From Bufo bufo (lineage: Eukaryota > Chordata > Amphibia > Anura > Bufonidae), in NCBI RefSeq assembly GCF_905171765.1, contig NC_053393.1:68727371-68791370 (forward strand): DNA of 64,000 nt, read 5' to 3'. Position 1 is the first letter of the stretch. Each line of letters begins with the position of its first letter. A program made the position numbers and the translations under genes. Below, in pieces: positions 31,877 to 42,334 of the stretch. The notes below the pieces were generated by a model. It searched no databases, had not been told where the DNA came from, and saw only the letters and a program-made list of their open reading frames with translations.

Positions 31877-32121
31877 TTGTTTAGTTCAGCTACAAGTATG
31901 TTAGGCATGCCAGGCCATGCACAGAGGAGTGGCAGAGGCCTGAATGTTTCTGGCGCAAGCAGAGGTCGCAGCAGAGGAAGGGGGCGTGGCATCAGAAGTC
32001 GCAGCGAAAGGCCTGAGCTCCCAGTGTCATCTAGCGGTCGTGTCTTGAACAGCAACCCAGCGGTTCTTGATTGGTTAACTCGGTCATCCACGTCATCCCA
32101 AGTTACATCAGACACCCCCAG
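31877..32121 (+). pseudogene. hAT copy E transposase, N-terminal part
   Basis: An ORF begins at 31877, with a more likely start at the ATG at 31898 (MLGMPGHAQRSGRGLNVSG). It is Arg/Gly-rich (SRGRSRGRGRGIRSRSE), like the N-termini of copies D and F. It is interrupted at 32121 by the outer Gypsy element; the reading resumes after 43574. Confidence 0.65.
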
Positions 32122-32643
32122 TGTCACGGAAGACGGAATGTCAGATACACAGATAAACGAACCAACAAGTTTCTAGGCCAGAAGCTGGGGAAAGGTCACC
32201 TCCTAGCAAATCCCTGACTTCTCTCCCTACACTGCTAAGCCCACATTCAGACCTTGAAGGTAGGAATAATGTTTCCTCGTGCCTGGGCTGAAAATACCCT
32301 AGAATCCCTGAGATGGTGAAAGGGGAATAGGGGCAGCCTGCTCCCTCAGAACCTGGAGGGGACAGACGACACACAAACAGCCTAAACAGCAAACAACAAA
32401 AACAGAAACCAAACTTAACTTATCTGTCGCTGGAACAGACAATCCTTCCTTCCTTGCTTCCAAGGCCAGACTGATTTCTATAACCCGCACAGAACACTGG
32501 GATTGAGTGTGATTTAAACCAATGACCCCACGCAGTGCACCTGAAGGGAGGCGGATCTAGCACGACTCCAAAACAAAACAAAAAACTAAACACGTGCTGC
32601 TAATCTGGCCGACCTCCGCACATAGTCAGAGCAGGGCATGACA
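32122..32643 (-). repeat. 3' LTR of the outer Gypsy
   Basis: 522 bp; pairs with 43057-43574. The two differ by substitutions and short indels, so this insertion is older than the inner one. Confidence 0.93.
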
Positions 32644-34274
32644 GTACCCCCCTTCTACGGGTGACCTCCGGACACCCCGGACCAACCTTATCCGGGTGAG
32701 ATCTGTGAAAAGCCCTCACCAGTCGGCTGGCACTGACATCCAGCGCCGGAACCCACATCCTCTCCTCAGGGCCGTATCCCCTCCAGTGTACTAGGTACTG
32801 AAGGGAACCCCGAAGAACTCTAGAGTCATAAACCCTGGAGATCTCGAACTCCAAATTTCCATCGACCAGAACAGGAAGAGGGGGCAATGGCGATCGTTCC
32901 ACCGGTTTCACGTATTTTCTCAGTAAAGACCTGTGGAACACATCATGGATCCTCCAAGTCTGCGGAAGATCCAGCCGAAACGCTACTGGATTGATCACTG
33001 CAGATATTTTGTACGGACCAATAAATCTTGGACCCAGTTTCCAAGATGGCACTCTCAGTTTAATATTTTTAATAGACAACCACACCAGATCACCCACACA
33101 CAGGTCCGGACCAGTCACACGTCTCTTGTCAGCCATTCGCTTATACCTCTCACCCATCTTCTCCAAATTCACTTGGATCCTCCGCCAGATAGAAGACAAG
33201 GCAGAAAAAAATCTCTCCTCCTCTGGCATCCCAGAGGAACTAGTACCAGAAAAGGTACCAAACTGAGGATGAAAACCGTATGCACCAAAAAATGGCGACT
33301 TACCCATGGACTCCTGCCTACGGTTATTCAAAGCAAATTCTGCTAGGGACAAGAATGAGGACCAGTCCTCCTGATTCTCAGCCACAAAGCACCTCAAGTA
33401 GGTCTCCAGGTTTTGATTAGTACGCTCTGTCTGTCCATTCGACTGCGGATGAAAAGCCGAAGAGAACGAAAGTTGAATGCCAAGCCGAGAGCAGAACGCC
33501 CTCCAAAACCTGGAGACAAACTGCGTGCCCCTATCAGAGACCACATCCGAAGGAATACCATGCAATCTCACAATATTATCGACAAAAATCTGCGCAAGAG
33601 TTTTGGCATTAGGCAAGACTAGTTAATGATATAAAGTGAGCCATTTTATTGAAACGGTCAACTACCACCAAAATTACTGTTTTCCCAGAGGAACTAGTTA
33701 ATGATATAAAGTGAGCCATTTTACTGAAACGGTCAACTACCACCAAAATTACTGTTTTCCCGGAGGAACTCGGCAGATCCGTAATAAAGTCCATATACAA
33801 GTGCGTCCAAGGACGAGACGGAATAGACAAAGGAAGAAGTGAACCAGACGGTCGAGTATGAGCAACCTTTGACCGAGCACAGGTTTCACAAGCTGCCACG
33901 TAATCCTCAATGCTCTTACGTAACCCTGGCCACCGGAACCTCCGGGACACAAGGTCACAGGTGGACTTACCACCAGGAGGTCCAGCAAGGACAGTATCAT
34001 GATGTTCCTTGAATACCTTGTATCGCAGACCTTCAGGAACAAACAATCTCCCTGGGGGACAAGAACCAGGAGCCCCCTCCTGGGCTCCCAACTCCTCCAT
34101 CCCTAATTCGGGGTACAGAGCGGAGACCACCACTCCATCAGCCAAAATCGGAGCAGGATCCTCTGAATCACCTCCCCCAGGAAAGCTGCGAGACAAGGCA
34201 TCTGCCTTGACGTTATTAACCCCCGGGGGCGAAAGGTAACCACAAAATTGAATCTGGTAAAAAACAGTGACCAT
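32600..34274 (-). pseudogene. pol: Outer Gypsy integrase and chromodomain
   Basis: Integrase joins the DNA copy to the genome. The 5' part (34274-33609) has the HHCC finger region (EHHDTVLAGPPGG with the second H replaced by P, then CETCARSK) and the first catalytic D in YMDFITDL. The 3' part (33616-32600) has VVSDRGTQF (second D), FHPQSNGQTERTNQ (E) and a C-terminal chromodomain (NLEFEISRVYDSRVLRGSLQ, YLVHWRGYGPEERMWVP). The two parts are separated by a frame break next to a 75-bp in-frame duplication. The ORF reads 14 codons into the 3' LTR. Confidence 0.88.
33616..33770 (-). repeat. 75-bp in-frame tandem duplication in integrase
   Basis: The segment encoding SSSGKTVILVVVDRFSKMAH and its next five residues occurs twice in a row, with a few base differences (one S to N change). 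It doubles the stretch after the first catalytic aspartate. Confidence 0.9.
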
Positions 34275-35426
34275 CTGGCCTGTCTAGGGTTCAGACGCTT
34301 GGCAGATTGCAGGTAAGCCAAATTCTTATGATCTGTATATACTGTAACGGGGTGAGACGCCCACTCCAACCAGTGACACCATTCCTCAAAGGCCAACTTG
34401 ATGGCCAGCAACTCTCTATCTCCAACATCATAATTTTTCTCGGCGACCGAGAGCTTCTTAGAGAAAAAAGCACACGGGACCCATTTGCCAGGAGATGAAC
34501 CCTGTGACAGCACCGCTCCAACCCCCACCTCTGATGCATCAACCTCCACCACGAATGGCTGAGGCACATCAGGCTGCACCAGAATGGGAGCAGACGCAAA
34601 ACACTCCTTAATAGCCGAAAAGGCCTGCAATGCCTGATCCGACCAGACAGAGACGTCGGCGCCCTTCTTAGTCATATCAGTAAGAGGTCTTACAATGGTA
34701 GAATAGTTTGAAATACATTTTCTATAATAATTAGTAAACCCCAAAAACCGCATCAAAGCTTTATGATTCTCTGGTCGGTCCCATTCCAGAACCACCCGGA
34801 CTTTTTCGGGGTCCATACGAAAACCAGAGTCAGAAAGCAGATATCCCAAAAACGGAAGCTCCTGCACCGAAAACACACATTTCTCCAATTTGGCATATAA
34901 TTTATTCTCCTGAAGGATCGTCAAAACCTGTCTCACATGATCCTGATGGGTCTTCAGATTAGGAGAGTAAATTAAAATGTCATCCAAGTAAACCACCACG
35001 AACCTCCCCACCAAATGATGGAAAATGTCATTGACGAATCGCTGAAATACCGCTGGCGCGTTCGTCAACCCACAAGGCATAACCAGATTCTCAAAATGAC
35101 CCTCGTGCGTATTGAAGGCCGTTTTCCACTCATCCCCCTCCTTGATTCTGATAAGATTGTAGGCCCCTCTCAAATCCAACTTGGAGAACACCTTGGCTCC
35201 AACAATCTGATCAAAAAGGTCAGAGATCAAAGGCAGGGGATATGGATCCCGGACCGTAATACGGTTCAATTCCCGGAAATCCAAACAAGGTCTCAGCGAT
35301 CCATCTTTCTTTTTTACAAAGAACAAACCTACTGCCACCGGAGACTTAGATGGCCTAATATGACCTTTTGCTAAACTCTCGGCGATATATTTCCGCATGA
35401 CCCCTCTTTCGGGTTGAGAAAGATTG
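34103..35426 (-). pseudogene. pol: Outer Gypsy reverse transcriptase and RNase H
   Basis: This reads on from the MITE insertion point as YNLSQPERG, then the RT core [18 protein letters not shown], the catalytic [12 protein letters not shown], and RNase H blocks [17 protein letters not shown] and [20 protein letters not shown]. The frame is lost at about 34215, just before the DALSRSF segment, which continues in another frame. The MITE separates it from protease. Confidence 0.88.
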
Positions 35427-35429
35427 TAA

Positions 35430-35913
35430 GGCCCCTTTCACACGGGCGTTGCGGATTGGGGCCGGATGTGTTCAGGGTGCGTTCAGTGAAACTCGCACCA
35501 CTTTGCAAGTAAGTTCAGTCAGTTTTGTCTGCGATTACATTCAGTTGTTCAGTTTTTTCGGCGCGGGTGCAATGCGTTTTGATGCTTTTTTCACGCGCGT
35601 GATAAAAAACTGAAGGTTTACAAATAACATCTCTTAGCAACCATAAGTGAAAAATGCTTCGCACCCGCACTTGCTTGCGGATGCAATGCGTTTTTCACTG
35701 AAGCCCCATTCACTTCTATGGGGCCAGAGCTGCGTGAAAAATGCAGAATATAGAACATGCTGCATTTTTCACGCAACGCAGAACTGATGCGTGAAAAAAA
35801 TTGCTCATGTACACAGACTCATTGAAATGAATAGGTCAGGATTCAGTGCGGGTGCTATGCATTCACGTCACGCATTGCACCCACGCGGAAATCTTGCCCG
35901 TGTGAAAGGGGCC
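35430..35913. mobile_element. PIF/Harbinger-like MITE, family c, short form, in Gypsy pol
   Basis: The ends are GGCCCCTTTCACACGGGC and GCCCGTGTGAAAGGGGCC. TAA lies on both sides (35427-35429 and 35914-35916). The pol reading SRL-YNL is restored in register if the MITE and one TAA are removed, which proves the 3-bp duplication. This is the cleanest evidence in the window for the TWA target of this family. Confidence 0.93.
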
Positions 35914-35916
35914 TAA

Positions 35917-36516
35917 AGCCGAGACTTTGGCAACTTAGCCCCTGGGATGAGATTAACTGGACAATCATAGTCACGATGAGGGGGCAATTCCTGAGCCCCA
36001 CCCTCCGAAAAGACATCCGCAAAATCTGAAAGATACTGAGGTAGAGCCGTAGTGGACACACCAGAAATAGATGTGCCAAGACAATTATCCGAACAAAATT
36101 CACTCCAACCAATGATTTGTCTTGCTTGCCAACCTATAATTGGGTTATGTTTAGTCAACCATGGTAACCCCAAAACTATAGGAGCTGACAAATCCTTCAT
36201 GACAAAACAAGACATAATCTCTAACATGTGAATCACCCACCCTTAAGTGAATACCATGAGCAATATGAGTGAGACTCCTTTGAGAAAGAGGGGAAGAATC
36301 AATTGCAAAAACCGGAATCTCTCTTTCTAAAGTACTTAGGCCCAGATTTTGAAGAAAAAGAAAGTCAATAAGGTTTACCCCAGCACCACAGTCAATGAAT
36401 ACATCAACAAAAAAATTTCTTGAGTCTAGCGCCACCATAGCTGGAAGGAGAAAACGAGTATTACAGGGAGCTTGCATACCTGCTTGCTCCACCACTCCAT
36501 TCATGCTACCTACCAA
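35917..36516 (-). pseudogene. pol: Outer Gypsy protease and pol N-terminus
   Basis: The aspartic protease active site reads FIDCGAGVNLID where the inner Gypsy has FLDSGAGVNLID; the D-S/T-G triad is therefore D-C-G and probably inactive. A frameshift near 36200 precedes SAPIVLGLPWLTKHNPIIGW. The reading ends at the MITE after LPPHRDYDCPVNLIPGAKLP and KSRL. Confidence 0.82.
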
Positions 36517-37389
36517 GAGTCAGGATGTTTTTCTTTTTCTCTTTCTTATCATCATTTGGTTTAACAAAAGGACAAGCAAAAACAAAATGAGCACTTTTCC
36601 CACAGTAGTAACATAGTTTATGCAATCTCCTAAAGTCTCTACTACCAGAACGGAAAGATATCTGACCTAGCTGCATGGGTTCCTCCCCCACCCCAGAGTT
36701 ATATGTAATATCACCCTGGGAAGCAGGTGAGACGAAACCACTCACAGAAGGGATCCCTTGCGCGGAGGGAGCCTTACACCTCTCTCTGAGACATCTATCT
36801 AACCGTACTGCCAAAGACATAGCATTCTCTAAAGTATCCGGGTACTCATGAAAAGTCAGGGCATCTTTCAACCTCTCAGATAACCCTTGACAAAACTGAC
36901 TACGTAACGCGGGGTCATTCCACTCTGACTCTGTAGCCCATCTCCTAAACTCAACGCAGTAAACCTCTGCAGTATGTTCACCCTGTAATAAATTACGCAA
37001 TTTAGATTCCGCCTTCGAGACCCGATCTGGGTCATCGTAAATTAATCCCAGGGCTTTAAAAAATTCTTCCACCGACCGGAGGACCAGAGAACCGGGCGGC
37101 AGAGAAAAGGCCCAGGATTGCGCGTCCCCTTTAAGCAGAGAAATGATTATACCAACCCTCTGACTTTCATCACCTGACGAAGATGGACGCAGCCGAAAAT
37201 ACAACTTGCATGACTCTTTAAAGCGGATAAAATTATCCACACCCCCAGAAAACCGATCAGGGAGAGCAACCTTAGGCTCAAGGCTGGACTGAGTCCCACC
37301 AGCAGAGCCATGAAGCAGAAAATTCTGACAGAGTGAAACTGCATTGCGGAGGTCAGCTACCTCCCAAGATAATTCCTGCATGCGGTCAA
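36506..37389 (-). pseudogene. gag: Outer Gypsy gag, cut by the inner Gypsy
   Basis: The capsid-like part (VALPDRFSGGVDNFIRFKES, then WAFSLPPGS and VEEFFKALGLIYDDPDR) is open for 291 codons and ends with a CX2CX4HX4C knuckle, CYYCGKSAHFVFAC. The true start, MASIDALV, lies at 43011-42990 on the other side of the inner element; the reading resumes here as DRMQELSWEVADL. The gene is thus split after eight codons. Confidence 0.9.
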
Positions 37390-37394
37390 CTAGC

Positions 37395-38054
37395 TATCAC
37401 GGTCGGCGTGGCTATCACATACGTGACACAGAGGGAGGGAACGAGGAAGGCCCTGCCCAAGTGAGAGGGAAGATGGTGACCCCTGACTCACCTGGCGGCT
37501 GGCACCTGGCTGCCCTGACGTCCCTGGACGGGTTCCTCACCCGTACGCCGATCACGTGCCTAAAGCCCTGGCTTTCCCTGAGCTGAGCCCTAGGTAGTGA
37601 ACAGGGCGATGGGAACACTAGTCCGCACCACTAACTCTAAGGGAAAACACCAAGGGGAGGACAGACAACACAGACTCAACATATATTCCCAGGTGGGCGA
37701 CAACAGGAGACAACAATAAGCCAAACAGGGATCCGGAGGGTAGCACACAGGAACAACAACCAGGATTAACCACTCCAGTGGGTCAGTATAGATGTCCAGG
37801 CAGGAAGCTCTATAACTGGCAACTAGAGAAGTGTGAGGGGAGAATATAAGGAGGTAGGGAGTGGCAGACACGAAACAGCTGAGGAGGAGAAGCTACGGAT
37901 CCCTGAGAGAGACAAAAAGAATAGCAAGGCAAACACAGAAAACAATAACTAAGAAACACCATGATCTTTAGATATAGAGCGCGCAGCCACCCGCTGCGAC
38001 TTCCTGACCCCGGGTATAACGGAGTCAGACGTGGCTCTTGATACCCTCGTGACA
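37395..38054 (-). repeat. 3' LTR of the inner Gypsy
   Basis: On the minus strand it starts TGTCACGAGGGTATC and ends GACCGTGATA. The pol ORF continues about 35 codons into it before its stop. Confidence 0.95.
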
Positions 38055-41000
38055 GTACCCCCCCTTTCACGAGGGGCCTCCGGACACTCAGGACCAGGTC
38101 TCTCCGGATGAGAGGCATGGAAAGTCTGAATTAACCTGTTGGCATTTACCTCTGACGCTGGAACCCACATTCTTTCCTCGGGACCGTAACCCCTCCAATG
38201 CACAAGATACTGAAGAGAGCGGCGGACCCGACGAGAATCAACAATTCTGGCTATTTGAAACTCCAGATTACCATCCACAATAACAGGAGGAGGTGGCAGC
38301 GGCGATGGTTCTAGAGGTGGAACATACTTCTTGAGTAACGATTTATGGAAGACGTTATGGATCTTAAAAGTCTGAGGTAGCTCCAGGCGAAAAGCCACAG
38401 GGTTAATGACGGCTACTATTTTATAGGGACCAATGAACCTAGGACCCAGTTTCCAAGAAGGAACCTTCAACTTAATATTCCTAGTAGACAACCACACATA
38501 GTCATTCACTCCTAGGTCCGGACCTGGCGACCGTTTCTTATCGGCCATGCATTTATATTTACCACTCATCTTTTTCAAGTTAACTTGCACCTTCTGCCAT
38601 ACCGATGAAAGAGATGAAGAAAACCTTTCCTCTTCGGGAACCCCAGAAGACCCCCCCTCTTTGAAAGTACAAAATTGGGGATGAAAACCGTATGCACCAA
38701 GGAATGGTGACTTGCCAGTGGACTCCTGATAATGATTATTTATGGCAAACTCAGCTAACGGTAAGTATGATGACCACAACTCTTGGTTTTCAGACACAAA
38801 ACACCTTAAATATGTTTCTAGGTTTTGGTTGGTACGCTCAGTCTGTCCATTCGACTGAGGATGGAAAGCTGAGGAAAAGGACAAGTGAACCCCCAAACGG
38901 GAACAAAAAGCTTTCCAAAACTTAGAAATAAACTGGGTTCCCCGATCCGAAACCACATCGGAAGGGACCCCGTGAAGCTTCATGACTTCACTGATAAACA
39001 CCTGAGCGAGAGTTTTAGCATTAGGAAGTGCGGGTAGCGCAATAAAGTGTACCATTTTGCTAAACCTGTCTACTACTACCAAGATAACTGTTTTACCCGC
39101 CGACAACGGTAAGTCAGTGATGAAATCCATAGACAGATGTGTCCATGGCCTATTGGGGATGAAAAGTGGCAATAAAGACCCTGCTGGACGTGTATGAGAG
39201 ACTTTCGCGCGTGCACAAGTAGAACAAGTAGACACGAAATCCATTACATCCTGACGCAACCTTGGCCACCAAAAACGACGAGATAAAAGCTGCAAGGTTG
39301 CTTTACTACCCGGGTGTCCAGCAAGTGCCGAATTATGATGTTCTTTTAATAATTCAAGACGCAGGTTTAACGGTACAAACAATTTCTCTGAGGGGCAAGA
39401 GGCCGGGGCGTCCCCCTGAGCCTCTAACACCTTTCCCTCTAGAACAGAGTGTACAGCAGAGACAACCACTCCTCTTTGTAAAATAGGTACCGGATCACAA
39501 ACATTACCCCCTCCAGGGAAACTACGAGATAATGCGTCTGCCTTGGTATTTTTTGCCCCAGGACGATAGGTGATTACAAAGTTAAATCTGGTAAAGAATA
39601 GCGACCACCTAGCTTGTCTAGGGGTGAGACGTTTAGCCGATTCTAGGTACAGAAGGTTCTTGTGATCCGTAATCACCGTGACGGGGTGGATTGCTCCCTC
39701 TAAGAAGTGACGCCACTCTTCAAGCGCCAGTTTAATCGCCAACAGTTCCCTATTTCCAATATCATAATTCTTCTCTGCAGAAGATAATTTTTTGGAAAAG
39801 AAAGCGCAAGGACGCCATTTGCCAGGAGACGGACCCTGAGACAATACAGCTCCCACTCCCACCTCTGACGCATCTACCTCGACAATAAAAGGCTGGGAGA
39901 CATCAGGTTGAATTAGAACAGGTGCCGAGGTAAACCTCTCCTTTAGAGAGGAAAATGCATCTTTAGCGGCGTCAGACCATTTGGAAAAATCCGTCCCCTT
40001 CCTAGTCATGTCGGTAAGGGGTTTAACGATCACTGAATAATTTTTAATGAACTTTCTATAGAAATTAGCGAAACCCAAAAACCGTTGTAGGGCTTTAAGG
40101 TTCTCAGGAAGATCCCAATCTAAAATTGCCTGGACCTTCCCAGGATCCATGCGGAAACCTGAAGCAGATAATAGATATCCCAGGAACTGTAATTCCTGAA
40201 CAGCGAAGACACATTTTTCAATTTTCGCATATAATTTATTCGTCCGTAGGACCTGCACTACTTGCCTGACATGCACCTCATGTGTTTTCAGATCAGCCGA
40301 ATAAATTAAGATATCATCTAGGTATATGACTACAAACCTGCCGATGAGATGACTAAAAATATCATTAACGAAATGTTGGAAGACAGCAGGGGCATTGGTC
40401 AGACCGAAAGGCATAACAAGATTTTCATAATGCCCCTCAGGGGTGTTAAAAGCTGTCTTCCACTCATCCCCTTCCCTGATACGAATCAGATTGTAGGCCC
40501 CCCTAAGATCAAGTTTGGAGAACCACTTAGCACCCGCAATCTGATTAAAAAGGTCAGGAATGAGAGGAAGAGGGTATGGGTCACGGATGGTTATCTGGTT
40601 TAACTCACGGAAATCTAAGCAAGGACGCAGGCCCCCATCTTTCTTTTTAACAAAGAAAAACCCTGCAGCCACGGGTGAAGAAGAGGGTCTGATGTGTCCC
40701 TTAGCCAGACTCTCGGAGATATAATCTTTCATGGCTTGTCTCTCGGGACCCGAAAGATTATACAACCTGGACTTGGGTAATTTTGCCCCGGGAATCAGGT
40801 TAACCGGGCAATCATAAGGACGATGAGGTGGTAGTTTCTGACAACCCTTTTCAGAAAAAACGTCCTCAAAGTCCGAAATAAATGTAGGTAGGGAAGCTAT
40901 GGAGGCGATTAAGCAATTGTTATTTAAGCAATTCTCTCTGCAATGCTCACTCCACTCCAATATCTCCCTGGCTTGCCAATCCACCACTGGATTGTGCGCT

Positions 41001-41302
41001 ACCAACCAGGGAAGACCCAATACCACCGGAGAGGGAAGGCCCTCCAGAACGTAACATGAAAGACACTCATTATGGTGGTCCCCTACCCGAAGGTGTAAAT
41101 TACAAACAATGTGGGTGAGGTTTCTCTGAGACAGAGGAGCAGAATCTATAGCAAATACGGGAATAGGTCTCTGCAGCGTACAGAGAGACAAACCCATAGT
41201 GCGGGCAAAATGGGCATCAATCAAGTTTACCCCTGCTCCACTGTCTAGAAAAACAGAAATAGACTCCGTCTTAACACCAAAAACAATGACCGCTGGTAAC
41301 AC
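37949..41302 (-). CDS. pol: Inner Gypsy pol polyprotein (PR-RT-RH-IN-chromodomain)
   Basis: A single open frame of 1117 codons. Counting from 41302: protease DSG at 20-22; RT core with [18 protein letters not shown] and catalytic YLDD at 327-330; RNase H with D477 (VEVDASE) and D546; integrase HHCC finger (H655 or 656, H663, C693, C696) and DD35E residues D726, D786 and E822, with exactly 35 residues between the last two; chromodomain about 1014-1066 (FQIARIVDSRRVRRSLQYLV). All key residues are present. The first codon at 41302 is GTG and is not a real start: the same frame is open back past 41371, so pol overlaps the end of gag in the -1 frame and is probably made by frameshifting. Chromodomains in this position steer integration to chromatin marks in chromoviruses. 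Confidence 0.95.
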   Translation of the reverse strand: MLPAVIVFGVKTESISVFLDSGAGVNLIDAHFARTMGLSLCTLQRPIPVFAIDSAPLSQRNLTHIVCNLHLRVGDHHNECLSCYVLEGLPSPVVLGLPWLVAHNPVVDWQAREILEWSEHCRENCLNNNCLIASIASLPTFISDFEDVFSEKGCQKLPPHRPYDCPVNLIPGAKLPKSRLYNLSGPERQAMKDYISESLAKGHIRPSSSPVAAGFFFVKKKDGGLRPCLDFRELNQITIRDPYPLPLIPDLFNQIAGAKWFSKLDLRGAYNLIRIREGDEWKTAFNTPEGHYENLVMPFGLTNAPAVFQHFVNDIFSHLIGRFVVIYLDDILIYSADLKTHEVHVRQVVQVLRTNKLYAKIEKCVFAVQELQFLGYLLSASGFRMDPGKVQAILDWDLPENLKALQRFLGFANFYRKFIKNYSVIVKPLTDMTRKGTDFSKWSDAAKDAFSSLKERFTSAPVLIQPDVSQPFIVEVDASEVGVGAVLSQGPSPGKWRPCAFFSKKLSSAEKNYDIGNRELLAIKLALEEWRHFLEGAIHPVTVITDHKNLLYLESAKRLTPRQARWSLFFTRFNFVITYRPGAKNTKADALSRSFPGGGNVCDPVPILQRGVVVSAVHSVLEGKVLEAQGDAPASCPSEKLFVPLNLRLELLKEHHNSALAGHPGSKATLQLLSRRFWWPRLRQDVMDFVSTCSTCARAKVSHTRPAGSLLPLFIPNRPWTHLSMDFITDLPLSAGKTVILVVVDRFSKMVHFIALPALPNAKTLAQVFISEVMKLHGVPSDVVSDRGTQFISKFWKAFCSRLGVHLSFSSAFHPQSNGQTERTNQNLETYLRCFVSENQELWSSYLPLAEFAINNHYQESTGKSPFLGAYGFHPQFCTFKEGGSSGVPEEERFSSSLSSVWQKVQVNLKKMSGKYKCMADKKRSPGPDLGVNDYVWLSTRNIKLKVPSWKLGPRFIGPYKIVAVINPVAFRLELPQTFKIHNVFHKSLLKKYVPPLEPSPLPPPPVIVDGNLEFQIARIVDSRRVRRSLQYLVHWRGYGPEERMWVPASEVNANRLIQTFHASHPERPGPECPEAPRERGGTVTRVSRATSDSVIPGVRKSQRVAARSISKDHGVS

Positions 41303-41367
41303 AAATTGAGATGTTCGTATGGAGGAAACGTATACCCCCCGGCTGACATCCTCCGCACAGCCCGGGG

Positions 41368-42228
41368 TTAGTAGTTTTCCGACGGTCTTTTGTTTTTGAG
41401 AAAGGAGGGACAGACATTAATGAAATGACCCCTCCCCCCACAGAAAAAACAAGCCCCCCCCCTACGGCGAATCTCGGGAGGACAGACCTGACGAGAAGTT
41501 CCGCCTAGCTGCATAGGCTCATCTAAGTCAGTACAGGCTGACTGTTGCTTGGGAGAGGTAACCAATTGCTCCGGAATTTTCGATCTCTCCCTAAGACGTC
41601 TATCTATTCTGATAGAGAGGGACATAACAGCATCAAGGGAAAGGGGGGTCTCATACAGCGCCAGTGCATCCTTAACCCTTTCAGATAACCCAGAGCAGAA
41701 CTGACTCCTGAGAGCCGGGTCGTTCCACTGAGTATCCGTAGCCCACCTACGGAACTCTGAGCAATATTCCTCTGCTGACCGATCTCCCTGTAGGAGTCTC
41801 CGTAACTTCGACTCAGCCAGGGCGACTCGGTCAGGGTCATCATATATGAGACCCAAAGCCCCAAAAAATCCCTCCACTGACCGAAGAGCCTGAGAACCAG
41901 GGGGTAACGAGAACGCCCAGGATTGCGGATCCCCCTGAAGCAGGGAAATGACAATCCCAACCCGCTGTTCTTCATGACCTGAGGAGTAAGGGCGCAACTT
42001 AAAATATAATTTGCAGGCCTCACGGAACGTTGCAAATTTGTCCCTTCCCCCAGAAAATCTGTCGGGAAGAGCAACCTTGGGTTCAGTGACAACCTGGTTA
42101 CCCATAGCAACCGCTGGGGGTGCGGTCTTCTGCATTTGCTGCTGTTGTTGGAGAACAGACGCCTTCAATCCTGCCACCTCCAAAGACAGGCTTTGAAGCT
42201 GTTCTGCCAAGGCATCAATAGGATCCAT
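41368..42228 (-). CDS. gag: Inner Gypsy gag
   Basis: 286 codons from ATG (MDPIDALAEQLQSLSLEVAG). The capsid-type region includes VALPDRFSGGRDKFATFREA and AFSLPPGSQALRSVEGFFGA. A zinc knuckle CX2CX4HX4C (C260, C263, H268, C273; CFFCGGRGHFINVC) lies close to the end. The protein assembles virus-like particles and binds the RNA. The stop TAA at 41370-41368 overlaps the pol frame by at least a few codons, -1 relative. Confidence 0.93.
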   Translation of the reverse strand: MDPIDALAEQLQSLSLEVAGLKASVLQQQQQMQKTAPPAVAMGNQVVTEPKVALPDRFSGGRDKFATFREACKLYFKLRPYSSGHEEQRVGIVISLLQGDPQSWAFSLPPGSQALRSVEGFFGALGLIYDDPDRVALAESKLRRLLQGDRSAEEYCSEFRRWATDTQWNDPALRSQFCSGLSERVKDALALYETPLSLDAVMSLSIRIDRRLRERSKIPEQLVTSPKQQSACTDLDEPMQLGGTSRQVCPPEIRRRGGACFFCGGRGHFINVCPSFLKNKRPSENY

Positions 42229-42334
42229 ATTGGATTCTAAGTAGAGAGAGAAAAAAAAACAACAAACAAAAAATTAGAAATATATATTTTATTTTTATTT
42301 ATTTTTTTTCTCAAAAAGTAAGGGCCAGTTATAA

